Shown here: one piece after another, positions 36,027-45,486 of the stretch
Layout of the letters: every line of letters begins with the position of its first letter
How positions within the stretch are numbered: position 1 is the stretch's first letter
NCBI RefSeq assembly: GCF_016836705.1
Contig: NZ_JAFCGY010000001.1
Span: 372,001 to 436,000 of the forward strand
Origin: Mesorhizobium caraganae
GTDB taxonomy: Bacteria; Pseudomonadota; Alphaproteobacteria; Rhizobiales; Rhizobiaceae
Length of the DNA: 64,000 nt
Reading direction: 5' to 3'
Translations under genes and position numbers: made by a program
Notes under the pieces: model-generated
Databases searched by the model: none
What the model was told of the DNA's origin: nothing
Seen by the model: the letters and a program-made list of their open reading frames with translations, nothing else

Positions 36027-36464
36027 ATGAAGATCGCACTTGGAGCCGACAGCGCCGGCAAGCCGCTGCTCGACGTCATCGCCAAGCATCTCGCCACCAA
36101 ACCCGACCTGCAGGTCGTCGATCTCAGCCAGGCCGGATTCTACGCCGATATCGCCGCCGCAGTTGGCCACGAAATTATCGACGGCAACTACGATCGCGCC
36201 ATCCTGTTTTGCGGCACCGGCATCGGCGTCAGCATCTCCGCCAACAAGGTGCCGGGCATTCGTGCAGCCTTGACCCACGACACCTATTCGGCGGAGCGCG
36301 CCGCAAAATCGAACAACGCCCAGATCATCACCATGGGTGCCCGCGTGATTGGTCCGGAACTGGCGAAATCGATTGCCGACGCGTGGCTGGCCTCGGAGTT
36401 CGATCCGAACGGCCCGTCTGCAGCAAATGTGCAGGCCGTCGACAAGCTCGACGCGAAGCGCTGA
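36027..36464 (+). CDS. rpiB: RpiB-like D-erythrulose 4-phosphate isomerase
   Basis: 145 residues of the RpiB/LacAB family: [14 protein letters not shown] at the N-terminus, the [21 protein letters not shown] loop containing the catalytic Cys (near 66), and [17 protein letters not shown]. Equivalent to EryI of Brucella and DerI of apiose degraders, it converts D-erythrulose 4-phosphate to D-erythrose 4-phosphate for the pentose phosphate pathway. It follows tpiB by 25 bases with AAAAGGAG upstream, and is the last gene of the run, convergent with dhaL. Confidence 0.88.
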   Translation: MKIALGADSAGKPLLDVIAKHLATKPDLQVVDLSQAGFYADIAAAVGHEIIDGNYDRAILFCGTGIGVSISANKVPGIRAALTHDTYSAERAAKSNNAQIITMGARVIGPELAKSIADAWLASEFDPNGPSAANVQAVDKLDAKR

Positions 36465-36536
36465 AGATGCCGGGTAGAGTCAAGTCAAGCCTCTATCCTA
36501 TTGCGTGAATATGATCTTTTCCAAAATGGAGATGGT

Positions 36537-37178
36537 CTAGCCGGTCAAGGCGATCCGCATCGCCTCGATCACCGTTACGGCAGACGCCGCTCCCGGATCC
36601 ATGTGGCCAAGCGAGCGTTCGCCGAGGCGGGCGGCCCGTCCCTTGGTGGCGATCATCGCCTTGGTCGCCTCCGCGCCCGCCTTTGCCGCCTCGGCCGCAG
36701 CTGCAAGGCTGCCGGCCAGGCCCGTGCCGGCGGCCAGCGCCTCGCCCGCCGCCGTCGCAGCCGGCGCCCAGGCATCCATCATCGTCTTTTCGCCTGTTTC
36801 AGCCTTGCCGCGATCCTGGATGCCTTTGGCCATGGCCTGGAACATGGCGACCGTGTCCGCCTCATCGAGCGTGGTCTTGCCTTTCACGACTGCCGCGCCG
36901 CGCATGAACGCGGTGGCATAGAGCGGACCGGAGGATGCGCCGACGGCATTCAGGAACGACCTCGCCGCCGTGTTCAGCAAAGTGGTCGGTTCGGTGGTCC
37001 CGGCGTCCAATGCGGCAACCGCGTCGCGTGCCGCGGAAAATCCAAGCTCCATCGCAATGCCGTGGTCGGCGTCGCCAATCACGCCGTCAAGCGAGCACAG
37101 CCGGTCCCGGTCGGCTGACATGGCGTCCGCAATGGCAGCGAACATTGCGGCAAGGTGGGCAGTGTCGATCGTTGTCAT
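36537..37178 (-). CDS. dhaL: dihydroxyacetone-type kinase, ADP/ATP-binding subunit DhaL
   Basis: 213 residues of the DhaL helical barrel. SLDGVIGDADHGIAME carries the Asp residues that hold Mg-nucleotide, and GASSGPLYATAFMRGA follows as in the family. ATG 37178 is chosen over the longer frame to 37238, which would run into the dhaK stop region. The gene lies 29 bases after dhaK. No phosphotransferase subunit DhaM is present in the window, so either the pair uses ATP directly or DhaM is elsewhere. Given the setting, L-erythrulose may be the ketone substrate instead of dihydroxyacetone. Confidence 0.85.
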   Translation of the reverse strand: MTTIDTAHLAAMFAAIADAMSADRDRLCSLDGVIGDADHGIAMELGFSAARDAVAALDAGTTEPTTLLNTAARSFLNAVGASSGPLYATAFMRGAAVVKGKTTLDEADTVAMFQAMAKGIQDRGKAETGEKTMMDAWAPAATAAGEALAAGTGLAGSLAAAAEAAKAGAEATKAMIATKGRAARLGERSLGHMDPGAASAVTVIEAMRIALTG

Positions 37179-37207
37179 GTCTTTGTCCCTTGCTGCTCTG
37201 ACAGGTT

Positions 37208-38215
37208 TTAGCCGGCGCGAAACATGGCGCAGTCGCAAGGGTGGTCGAGCATCGTCTGCAACTCCTCGTCGAGGTGGTGCAGCGTGATCGAAGCGCCGGC
37301 CATTTCGAGCGAGGTGCAGTAATTGCCAACCCAGCTTGCGTGAATGGACACACCGATATCGTCAAGCCTCTGCTTCACGCGCCGGTTCATGATGTAGAGT
37401 TCCATCAGCGGTGTCGAACCGAGCGAATTGACCAGCACGGCGACCTTCTCGCCGCGTGTCGGCGCCATCTCGGCGAGGATCCTGTCCAGCATCTCGTCGG
37501 TGATCTCGTCGGCCGTTTTAAGCTTTCCGCGCGCGATGCCGGGTTCGCCATGGATGCCCATGCCGATCTCCATCTCGTCGGGTCCGATCTCAAAATTCGG
37601 CCTGCGGGTTTGCGGCAACGAACAAGGCGCCAACGCCACACCCATGGTGAATGTTTGGTCGTTGGCTTTCCGAGCGATGCGCTCGCATTCATCGAAGGAC
37701 AACATGCGGTCGCAGGCGGCACCTGCCGCCTTGAAGATGAAGAAATTGCCCGCGACACCCCGTCTCTTGTGCCTGTCGCCAACGGGCGCGGACGCGACGT
37801 CGTCGGTGCTCAGCACCGTGCGCACCTCAATATCGTCCATCCCAGCCATCTCGGCCGCCATGTCGAAATTCATTACGTCGCCGGCATAGTTGCCGTACAT
37901 AAACAGCACACCGGCGCCGCCATCTGCTGCCTTTGCGCATTCAAGGATCGGGTCGGGCGGCGGCGAGGCGAAGACGTTGCCGATGGCCGCCGCGTCTGCC
38001 AGCCCCTTGCCGACAAAGCCGAGAAAACTCGGCTCGTGGCCCGAGCCGCCACCAATGACGAGGCCTATCTTACCCCGGCGCGGTCCGTCACGGGCGATGA
38101 TCGAACGTGGGCTGCCGTCCACGCTTTTGAGATGGCGGGGATGCGCTGCCAGGATGCCTTCCAGCATCTCGTCGACGGCGCGATTACCGTCATTGATGAT
38201 CTTCTTGGTTTGCAC
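37208..38215 (-). CDS. dhaK: dihydroxyacetone/erythrulose kinase, substrate subunit DhaK
   Basis: 335 residues of the DhaK family: VIGGGSGHEPSFLGFVGKG (about 53-71), GNYAGDVMNFDMA and MGIHGEPGIARG, whose His222 should bind the ketone covalently. Start GTG 38215 is preferred because GGAAGGA lies just upstream and the protein then opens QTKKIINDG, as in the family; the longer frame to 38296 reaches into the neighbouring remnant. Related two-part or fused kinases (LerK) phosphorylate L-erythrulose in alternative apiose routes. Its position beside tpiB/rpiB makes tetrulose phosphorylation a reasonable hypothesis. Confidence 0.85.
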   Translation of the reverse strand: MQTKKIINDGNRAVDEMLEGILAAHPRHLKSVDGSPRSIIARDGPRRGKIGLVIGGGSGHEPSFLGFVGKGLADAAAIGNVFASPPPDPILECAKAADGGAGVLFMYGNYAGDVMNFDMAAEMAGMDDIEVRTVLSTDDVASAPVGDRHKRRGVAGNFFIFKAAGAACDRMLSFDECERIARKANDQTFTMGVALAPCSLPQTRRPNFEIGPDEMEIGMGIHGEPGIARGKLKTADEITDEMLDRILAEMAPTRGEKVAVLVNSLGSTPLMELYIMNRRVKQRLDDIGVSIHASWVGNYCTSLEMAGASITLHHLDEELQTMLDHPCDCAMFRAG

Positions 38216-38400
38216 CGGCGTCCTTCCGATTTGGGTATTTTCATAGATGATACCGGGCGCAATCGAGATTTTCACCCCGGCAATTGATGTTTTCAAATGT
38301 TGGCTCTCTCTGGCACGGCCAGGATCTGCACGCCGTCGCTATTTTTTTGTCCGCCACCAAGGCGAAATTCTTCTTGCCAGCGGAACGTCGGCTTGCTGAT

Positions 38401-39457
38401 GATTTTACCTCGCCAGACGTGATGGTGAAGATGATCAAGTCCGGTACGCTTGATTTCATCGGCTGCGCGCGGCCGTCGATTGCCGATCCCTTCCTGCCGA
38501 GGAAAGTGGAGGAGGGGCGGATCGAGGACATTCGAGAATGCATCGGTTGCAACATCTGCATCACCGGCGACATGACTATGTCGATCTCGCGATGCACGCA
38601 GAATCCGACCTTCATGGAAGAGTGGCGCAAGGGGTGGCATCCCGAACGCATGCAGGCCAAGGGCGACAGCGACAGCGTGCTGATCGTCGGCGCCGGCCCC
38701 GCCGGGCTGGAAGCCGCCCGCGCGCTTGGCCTGCGCGGTTATCAGGTGGCCATCGCTGAAGCCGGCACCGAACTCGGCGGCCGCGTCGCGCGCGAGTGCC
38801 TCTTGCCCGGCCTCTCGGCCTGGGGCCGCGTGCGCGACTATCGCCAGTATCAGCTCAGCCAGATGTCCAATGTCGACGTCTATTTCGAGAGCCGATTGTC
38901 GGCCGAGGATATCCTGGCCTTCGGCTTCCAGAACATTGCCATCGCCGCCGGCTCTACATGGCGCCGCGATGGCGTGGCACGCGCGCATGTCGTGCCGATG
39001 CCGATCGACCCGGCCATGCCGGTGTACACGCCGGACGACCTGATGGGGGGCAATGTGCCGACCGGCAGTGTCGTGCTGTTCGACGACGACCACTATTACA
39101 TGGGCGGCGTTCTGGCCGAGCTGATGGCGCGCAACGGCGCTAGGGTGACGCTGGTGACGCCGTCCGCCTATGTGTCGGACTGGACCCGCAACACGCTGGA
39201 GCAGACATCGCCGGCTGGCCGAGCTCGGCGTCGAGATCGTGCTGAACCGGATCGTGACTCACATCGTGTCGGGAGGTGTTGCCACTGCCTGCGCCTACAC
39301 CGGCACCCGACACGACATCGCCGCGGACGGCGTGGTGCTGGTGACGTCGCGCCAACAGGACGACCAGGTCTGGCGCGACCTGAAAGCGCGGCGCGACGAA
39401 TGGTCCGACAGTGGCATTCGCTCGATCAAGGTCATAGGCGATGCCGAGGCGCGGGGC
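38401..39457 (+). pseudogene. remnant of a trimethylamine/dimethylglycine-dehydrogenase-like flavoprotein
   Basis: Starts abruptly inside the old-yellow-enzyme barrel (FTSPDVMVKMIKSG) and continues through the 4Fe-4S cluster motif ECIGCNICITGD...RCTQNP and the second dinucleotide domain VLIVGAGPAGLEAAR. This is the C-terminal two thirds of the trimethylamine dehydrogenase family (full length about 680-730). Homology shifts frame near 39220 (from NTLEQTS to RRLAELGVEIV) and stops near 39445, where the sequence runs in frame into an isoquinoline oxidoreductase small-subunit end. The N-terminal 300 or so residues are missing. It cannot make the original enzyme. Confidence 0.8.
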
Positions 39458-39661
39458 AGCAAGGTGATCGAGGCCTGGGTCGCCAACCAGGTGCCGCAAT
39501 GCGGCTACTGCCAGTCCGGTCAGGTCATGGCCGCCACCGCGCTCCTCAAGCAGACCCCGCAGCCGACCGAGGACGACATCGCCGGCGCGATGGTAAATCT
39601 CTGCCGCTGCGGCACCTACAACGCGATCTCGGCTGCCGTCCGGCAGGCCGCGCAGGCTTGA
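39458..39661 (+). pseudogene. iorA: C-terminal fragment of isoquinoline 1-oxidoreductase alpha subunit
   Basis: About 67 residues beginning KVIEAWVANQVPQCGYCQSG and ending at a normal stop, with the second 2Fe-2S cluster motif CGYCQSG and CRCGTY typical of molybdenum-hydroxylase small subunits. The N-terminal plant-type 2Fe-2S half is gone and is replaced by the flavoprotein remnant in the same frame. The large-subunit gene starts ten bases later, so this is a native iorAB junction whose 5' side was deleted. Confidence 0.8.
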
Positions 39662-39671
39662 GGAGGTTTCG

Positions 39672-41588
39672 ATGAACGACATGGCTCCCATTCACGGCCG
39701 TTTGTCGACCCGCGGCGGAGATAGCCCGCTCAACGTTTCGCGTCGCGGCTTCCTCGGCGGTGCTGCAGCACTGGTTCTTTCGGTCGCGGTGCCCGTCGGG
39801 CGGGCCCGGGCGCAGGCCGCGGCTGCCGTGGCGCCCGGCACGCGCGTCAGCGCCTTTTTGGAAATCCGCCCCGACAGCACCGTGTTGTTCCGCAGCGCCT
39901 TCATCGAAGGCGGGCAAGGCGTGTTCACCGCCATGGCGCAGATTGTCGGCGAAGAGCTGGATGTCGATCCGGCGAACTTCACGGTCGAAGGCGCTCCTCC
40001 CGGCCCCGACTATCTCCTGACCGGAGGCGGCCGCTTCACCGGCGGCAGCATGTCCGTGCGCATGAGCTATGAGGCCATGCGCAAGCTCGGCGCCTCGGCG
40101 CGACAGATGCTGTTGCAGGCTGCGGCCGAACGGCTCGGCGTGCCGATCTCGGAACTCTCAACCGAACCCGGTCGCGTGGTTCATGCTGCGTCCGGGCAGG
40201 CAGTCCCCTACGGAGAGCTCGCCGACGCCGCTGCCGGGCTACCGGTGCCAACCGATGTCGTGCTGCGCAATCCTGCCGACTTCCGCTGGATCGGCAAGCC
40301 CGTTCCGAGGCTTGACGTGCGCGAGAAGTCCACCGGACGCGCGCAGTATGCGATCGACCTCAAGATCGACAGCATGCTGCATGCCGCCGTCCAGCACAGC
40401 CCGCGCCTTGGTGGCGAACCGGGCGCGCTGGCCAACGAGAGCGAAGTCCAGGCCATGCCGGGCGTGCATTCCACCCACCGGCTGCCGGGCGCGGTAGCGG
40501 TTCTCGCCGACAGCTGGTGGCGGGCGCGCCGGGCCGTCGAAGCCCTTCGGGTGACGTGGGCGGAGCCTGCTGCCGGAACGCCTCACGCCATGCCGGCCGA
40601 TTTCTCGTCGGACGCGCACAAGGAGATGCTGAAGACGATGTCGGGCGAGGGTATCGCCTTTGAGCAGGAAGGCGATGCAGCGGGTGCGCTTGCGAGCGCA
40701 GCGCGCGTTGTGGACGGCACCTATGACGCGCCGTATCTCGTGCATGGACAGCTTGTGCCGCCATCGGCGATTGCGCGCTGGAACGGGGACGGCACGCTGG
40801 AACTCTGGATCCCAAACCAGGCGCCGGAAATGTTCCAGGCAGATGCGGCGAAGGTCGCGGGCATCGAGCCGGACAAGGTCATCATCCACTCCCCTATGCT
40901 GGGCGGCTTCTTCGGCAGGCATTTTCTCTATCAGTCGGCCAATCCGTATCCGCAGGCCATACTGCTTGCGCGAGCGGCAGGCCGGCCCGTGAAGCTCGTC
41001 AGGAGTCGCGAAGAGGAATTCCTCCGCGACACGCTGCGGCCGATGAGCGCGGTGCGCTTCCGAGCCGGCCTCGATGCAAACGGTCTGCCGGTGGCGCTGG
41101 ATGCGGTCGCCGTCTGCGAAGGGCCAACCGGTCGCTGGTTCGGCCGCCAGGCGGACAAGGTCGACAGTTCGGCGGTCGAGGGCATTGCCGGAAAGGTCTA
41201 TGCGATCAACAACAGACGTGTCGCGCAGATCCACGTGGACGACCCGGCGATCATCGGCTTTTGGCGATCGGTCGGCCATTCGATGAACGACTTCTTCTAC
41301 GAGACGTTCTTCGACGAGATGGCCGATGCCGGCCAGCAGGATCCCTATGAACTGCGGCTGCGACTCCTGGCGGGCAGTCCGCGGCATAACAATCTCCTGC
41401 AGGCGGTCGCCGATCTGTCCGGCGGGTGGAAGCGCGGTCCATTCACTGCGGAGGACGGCACACGGCGTGCACGCGGCGTGGCTATGGCCTCGCCCTTCGG
41501 CAGCGAGGTTGCGACGATTGCCGAAGTGTCGCTCAGGGATGGCGGGGTCGTGGTCCACGACGTCTGGGTTGCGATCGGGTCGTCCTGA
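39672..41588 (+). pseudogene. iorB: isoquinoline 1-oxidoreductase beta subunit, 3'-truncated
   Basis: 638 residues remain of a molybdopterin-binding large subunit normally around 730-750. A Tat signal (SRRGFLGG, residues 24-31) indicates periplasmic location. Internal motifs such as GGQGVFTAMAQIVGEE, GGFFGRHFLYQSANPY and FWRSVGHSMNDFFYE are intact. The frame ends at VHDVWVAIGSS-stop, whereas the family continues past this point with the cofactor-binding C-terminus, including the conserved Glu region. Together with the lost iorA 5' end this makes the enzyme almost certainly inactive. The break lies near 41575. Confidence 0.8.
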
Positions 41589-41593
41589 AGTGA

Positions 41594-41775
41594 TGCCGCA
41601 AGTGCCTGGTCGAAAAATTCACCGCCTTCCGCCGTGAGATGGAACTCCTTGCCGCCGCCGAGATCGAAGACTGGGAATCGATCGCCCCATACAAGGCGCG
41701 CGCATATCTCGATGAGCTTTCGCCGTATGATTCGTCATACGGTGAGACCACAACGGAATGTGATCAGCGCTCAGG
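41594..41775 (+). pseudogene. unidentified reading-frame remnant
   Basis: Just after the iorB break a frame without a good start reads FRREMELLAAAEIEDWES and continues to SPYDSSYGE before running antisense into nuoD. Its composition looks protein-like, but no family was recognised. It may be the 3' end of the gene that replaced the iorB terminus. Confidence 0.3.
41723..41742. terminator. UUCG-type hairpin between iorB remnant and nuoD
   Basis: CCGTATGA and TCATACGG form eight perfect pairs over a TTCG loop, 34 bases past the nuoD stop on the minus strand. It probably ends the nuoD transcript, though no T-run follows. Confidence 0.5.
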
Positions 41776-42966
41776 TCAGCGGTCGATCTCGCCGAACACG
41801 ATATCAAGTGAGCCGATGATTGCGGCGACATCGGCGATCATGTGCCCCCGGGACAGGAAATCCATCGCCTGCAGATGGGCGAAGGAAGGCGCGCGTATCT
41901 TGCATCGATAGGGAACGTTGCCTCCGTCCGAAACCAGATAAACGCCGAACTCGCCTTTCGGCGCCTCCACGGCAGCGTAGACTTCTCCGGCCGGCACATG
42001 AAGCCCTTCGGTATAAAGTTTGAAATGGTGGATGGTCGCTTCCATCGAGCGTTTCATCGTCGCGCGCGGTGGCGGCGTGATCTTCTGGTTCGGTATCGCG
42101 ACCGGCCCCTTGCCTTCCGGCGACCGCAATTTTTCCAGGCATTGCTTCATGATCCGCACCGACTGGCGCATTTCCTCCATGCGGACGAGATACCGGTCAT
42201 AGCAGTCCCCGTTCTTGCCGACGGGAATGTCGAAATCCATCTCGGAGTAACATTCGTATGGCTGCGCCTTGCGTAAATCCCATGGCGCGCCTGATCCGCG
42301 CACCATCACGCCGGAGAAACCCCAGGCCCAGGCGTCATCCAGCCCAACCGCGCCGATATCGACATTGCGTTGCTTAAAAATGCGGCTGCCAGTGAGTAAA
42401 CCGTCGAGGTTGTCGCAGACTTTGAGGAACGGGTCGCAGAAGGCCCAGATGTCGTCGAGAAGCTTCGGAGGCAGGTCCTGATGCACGCCGCCGATCCTGA
42501 AATAATTCGCATGCATGCGGGCGCCGGAGGCGCGTTCATAGAAGACCATCAGCTTTTCGCGCTCTGCAAATCCCCAGAGCGGCGGGGTCAGCGCGCCGAT
42601 ATCCATGGCCTGTGTGGTGACGTTGAGAAGATGCGATAGGAGCCGGCCGATCTCGCAAAAAAGGACACGGATAAGTTGCCCGCGCTTTGGCACCGATATT
42701 TCGAGCAATTTCTCGGCGGCGAGGCAGAAGGCGTGCTCCTGATTCATCGGTGCGACGTAGTCGAGCCGGTCAAAATAGGGCAGGGCTTGCAGATAGTTCT
42801 TGTGCTCTATGAGTTTCTCCGTGCCACGATGGAGCAGACCGATGTGCGGATCGGCACGGTCGACGATCTCACCATCCAGTTCCAGTACCAACCGCAGGAC
42901 CCCGTGGGCCGACGGATGCTGCGGTCCGAAATTGATGGTGAAGTTGCGAACAGCGGCTTCGGCCAT
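41776..42966 (-). CDS. nuoD: orphan NADH-quinone oxidoreductase subunit D
   Basis: 396 residues, full NuoD length, from ATG 42966 (MAEAAVRNF); a start at 42984 adds six residues. The quinone-site segments are intact: [31 protein letters not shown] and [16 protein letters not shown], and the C-terminus ends in the family's DIVFGEIDR. NuoD forms the quinone pocket of complex I together with NuoB. Normally it sits between nuoC and nuoE in a 14-gene operon; here none of those genes is nearby and the flanks are remnants. It is thus a second copy or a displaced one. Confidence 0.9.
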   Translation of the reverse strand: MAEAAVRNFTINFGPQHPSAHGVLRLVLELDGEIVDRADPHIGLLHRGTEKLIEHKNYLQALPYFDRLDYVAPMNQEHAFCLAAEKLLEISVPKRGQLIRVLFCEIGRLLSHLLNVTTQAMDIGALTPPLWGFAEREKLMVFYERASGARMHANYFRIGGVHQDLPPKLLDDIWAFCDPFLKVCDNLDGLLTGSRIFKQRNVDIGAVGLDDAWAWGFSGVMVRGSGAPWDLRKAQPYECYSEMDFDIPVGKNGDCYDRYLVRMEEMRQSVRIMKQCLEKLRSPEGKGPVAIPNQKITPPPRATMKRSMEATIHHFKLYTEGLHVPAGEVYAAVEAPKGEFGVYLVSDGGNVPYRCKIRAPSFAHLQAMDFLSRGHMIADVAAIIGSLDIVFGEIDR

Positions 42967-43031
42967 GGCGGCTCTCCGCGACATCTGTGTTTCGTTGCTT
43001 CACGGCTTCGTCGTATGGTTCGGGTGGCCGA

Positions 43032-43421
43032 TCAAGTTGTCGTCTGGATGATCAGCGTCAGCGTACCATCACCATCGATGTTGGCGGCCACAACCTGTGA
43101 AGAGTTGAGCCCGTTCGCCCTCAGCGCCAATGTTGCCTGAGGCGATGCATCGATGGAGTTCTGCAGACGCAGCAGATCTTGCGCACTGGTCTGGGTAATC
43201 ACGGCTTCCGCCTGTGCCTTGATTTCCGCAGGTAGATCCTCGACGGCGACGATGGCAACATCGGTGAAATTCTCGCCAGGAGCCCCTTGCTCGGGCGGTA
43301 TCTGGTCCGGCAGCGGCTCCAGCGGTGTCATCTGTGGGGCCTGCGGGCCGATGGTTTGCCCGTAGAGAGGCTGCGCGATGACCGCACCGGAAAGCGCGGC
43401 GACTATCGTCAATATTCGCAT
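43032..43421 (-). CDS. small secreted protein of unknown function
   Basis: 129 residues from ATG 43421. A signal peptide (RILTIVAALSGAVIAQPLYGQ) precedes a Pro/Gln-rich linker and a compact C-terminal part with VAIVAVEDLPAEIKAQAEAV and a final VVAANIDGDGTLTLIIQ strand pair. No family was recognised. It is probably periplasmic. It starts 65 bases from the nuoD start region and on the same strand, upstream of it, but nothing suggests a shared role. Confidence 0.6.
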   Translation of the reverse strand: MRILTIVAALSGAVIAQPLYGQTIGPQAPQMTPLEPLPDQIPPEQGAPGENFTDVAIVAVEDLPAEIKAQAEAVITQTSAQDLLRLQNSIDASPQATLALRANGLNSSQVVAANIDGDGTLTLIIQTTT

Positions 43422-43671
43422 GATCGTTCCTTGCATGTCTCCCAGGACGATTGCAGACACAACCGTTATACCGGGCGATGGTTCCGTGGGTCGGCCGTGT
43501 TGGGCAATTTCAGCTGTTGCCCCTTATCGGCCAACCGGTTTTGTACCAATCGCACCATCACTGATCTCCATCTCGAACAGGGCCAGTTATCGATGTGCTC
43601 ACAGGGCGGCCGGCACCACTTCGTACGAAACCGACAATTGGCTCCTGCGTGAGAATGCGCGATATTGGGAA

Positions 43672-43871
43672 ATGGGACGCCCATTGGGCGACAAACTCGA
43701 TTGCAAGGCTTGCGGGACATTCCCGACAACGCCACGGGGTCAACGCCAATCCATTGCAGCACGTGCGGCGCCTTCCTCGGCGAATGGGGTGAACTGCAGG
43801 ACGATTTCTACCGCCAGGCTCGCGGTGCCGAGGCATTCGACCTGCGCAACGGAAACGTCATCAAGAAGTAG
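43672..43871 (+). pseudogene. frameshifted small zinc-ribbon protein
   Basis: From ATG 43672 the frame reads MGRPLGDKLDCKACG, then the matching second half, HCSTCGAFLGEWGELQDDF to the stop at 43871, is in another frame. Together they give a protein of about 66 residues with two CxxC knuckles, as in small rhizobial zinc-ribbon proteins. The shift lies near 43715-43730. Either the gene is broken, or a base is missing from the assembly. Confidence 0.5.
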
Positions 43872-43924
43872 GGCGCGATAAGTGCAACCTGAGCGCGGCG
43901 TTGAGGCCATGGCCTCAGTGTCGG

Positions 43925-44401
43925 CTAGTTGACGTCGATGACGACCATCAGCCCGCCACCGCCCTTGTCCTCGACATTGTTGTTGGTCGTGTGGTGCGGG
44001 ATGTGGCAGTGGATCAGCCACTTTCCGGGACGCGGCGCCTTCCAGACGACGTCATAGCGCCGTCCCGGCCCGACATTGATCGTGTCGGCAAGGAAGCGGG
44101 CCGAGGCGGGGATCGTCTCGCCGTCGCGGGCGACGACCTCGAACTGCCCGCCATGGATATGCATCGGGTGGATGAAGCCGTTGTTGGTGCCGATAAAGCG
44201 CACCTTTAACGTCTCGCCGACCTTCATGCGGATCATCTCGGTCGCGGGATACGCCTTGCCGTTGATGGTGAAGAAGTTTGGCATGCCGCCGTCCATCGGC
44301 ATCGACGGGTAGGTCAGCCCTTCGCGCACCAGCCACTCCTGCAGCTCGATGACGTAGTCGTGGTCGGCTTGAATTTCGTCGGCGGGATCGATGATCAGTG
44401 C
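43925..44401 (-). pseudogene. C-terminal multicopper oxidase fragment
   Basis: About 158 residues of a cupredoxin-type domain with copper ligands HPMHIHGGQF and HCHIPHHTTN, i.e. the last domain of a multicopper oxidase. The protein begins without a start at ALIIDPADEI next to a break at about 44400, beyond which a different gene begins. The N-terminal cupredoxin domains and half of the trinuclear cluster are missing, so oxidase activity is not expected. Confidence 0.75.
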
Positions 44402-44645
44402 CAACGCCTTGCTTCCACAGTGGCCGGGTGAAGTCCTCATGCTCGCCCGGTCGCGGCTCCTTGTCGGCGAGCACATACAGCAGCAGGCCGAGTGGGCCCA
44501 TGTAGAGGGTCACCAGGATGATCCCCCATTTCATCACCACAGGTTCGGGATTGTTGCGGTACTGATCTATGCCGACATAGAGCGTCGAGGCAGCGGCAAG
44601 AGTGAACCAGGCAACAAGAAAATAGTCGATCGGCTGGACGAGCAT
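44400..44645 (-). pseudogene. N-terminal fragment of a DUF4396-type membrane protein
   Basis: From ATG 44645 the frame gives two hydrophobic segments (DYFLVAWFTLAAASTLYVG and GIILVTLYMGPLGLLLYVLA) and then KEPRPGEHEDFTRPLWKQG, as in the start of DUF4396 membrane proteins. Recognisable sequence ends at about residue 82, exactly where the multicopper oxidase fragment starts in another frame. A deletion joined the two genes. Confidence 0.65.
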
Positions 44646-44834
44646 GGGCAGAACCTGATTCTGGATCCGTGGCTGGTGATAGCCACCCCTTTTCGATGAA
44701 CGCGGCCGGCGCGTTTACGATCCAGCCAGTTGAATTTGGCAGTGATGAGTTCTGTCAGCCTTCCGCTCTTGTCGAAGCATCGCCGCGCGGTAATTCCCCT
44801 GAAGGCTGGGCGCTTTTCGCAACAGGAGCGGACC

Positions 44835-45266
44835 ATGAAACATCAGACACTCGACCAACTGCATGCCATCGCCGGGATTGAGCCCTCGGCGCCACATTTG
44901 GAAATGACACGAAACGAGCGCATCGCGCGTTGGGCTGAACTTCTCGAGCAGAATCCCGAACGATGCCTTGGCGCATTTACAGGCACCGAACATCTGCACC
45001 CGGAGGCACGTGCCATGGCACGCGGCGAAGGGTCGGCAATTGCTGTTGCCTTCGAAGACACGGTGCTACGCGCGTCGGGCCTAAGGGATGACACGTATGG
45101 CGAGGCCAAGCGCTTCTTCGAACTGAATGACCGGCAACTGCACGACATCGTCTGCGATTGTCATGTAGGCGCTACCATGACAGCACGGTGGGCCGCCGCT
45201 CGGGTCCGCGCAGGGATCGGCGGGAACAGGTTTCTCGCATGGTTGAGGCAAAGGATCATGCACTGA
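44835..45266 (+). CDS. conserved hypothetical protein, helical
   Basis: 143 residues from ATG 44835 with AGGAGCGG upstream; the longer frame to 44730 is unlikely. It opens MKHQTLDQLHAIAGI and has a mixed helical sequence with MTRNERIARWAELLEQNPER and a later CDCHVGATMTARWAAARVR. There is no signal peptide or membrane segment. Proteins of this pattern are common in rhizobia beside stress genes, but no function is known to me. It stands alone between the copper-oxidase scar and the PEBP gene. Confidence 0.7.
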   Translation: MKHQTLDQLHAIAGIEPSAPHLEMTRNERIARWAELLEQNPERCLGAFTGTEHLHPEARAMARGEGSAIAVAFEDTVLRASGLRDDTYGEAKRFFELNDRQLHDIVCDCHVGATMTARWAAARVRAGIGGNRFLAWLRQRIMH

Positions 45267-45360
45267 CCAAGAGTTGGGAATTGTCGCGTGCCCGCAGCCG
45301 TGCGATTCCCGACCGCCCCATTTCTGGATCAGCGCCTGTTCTGGCGACACAGCCGGTCAG

Positions 45361-45468
45361 TTACGCAGTCACTTTCCCACGTTCAGCGGGGCCAGGGCGG
45401 CGGCGTGTTAACACGACATAGGCCGTCAATATAACCAGCAACAATGGCCCGCCGGCCGCGAGAACCAA
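45361..45468 (-). CDS. possible 35-residue membrane peptide
   Basis: Directly after the PEBP stop, in the same frame, TTG 45468 opens a short frame LVLAAGGPLLLVILTAYVVL followed by a basic tail TRRRPGP and a stop at 45361. The single transmembrane segment with positive C-terminal side looks genuine, but there is no clear ribosome-binding site. Confidence 0.3.
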   Translation of the reverse strand: MVLAAGGPLLLVILTAYVVLTRRRPGPAERGKVTA

Positions 45469-45486
45469 CCATAGCCTGGATGCAAC

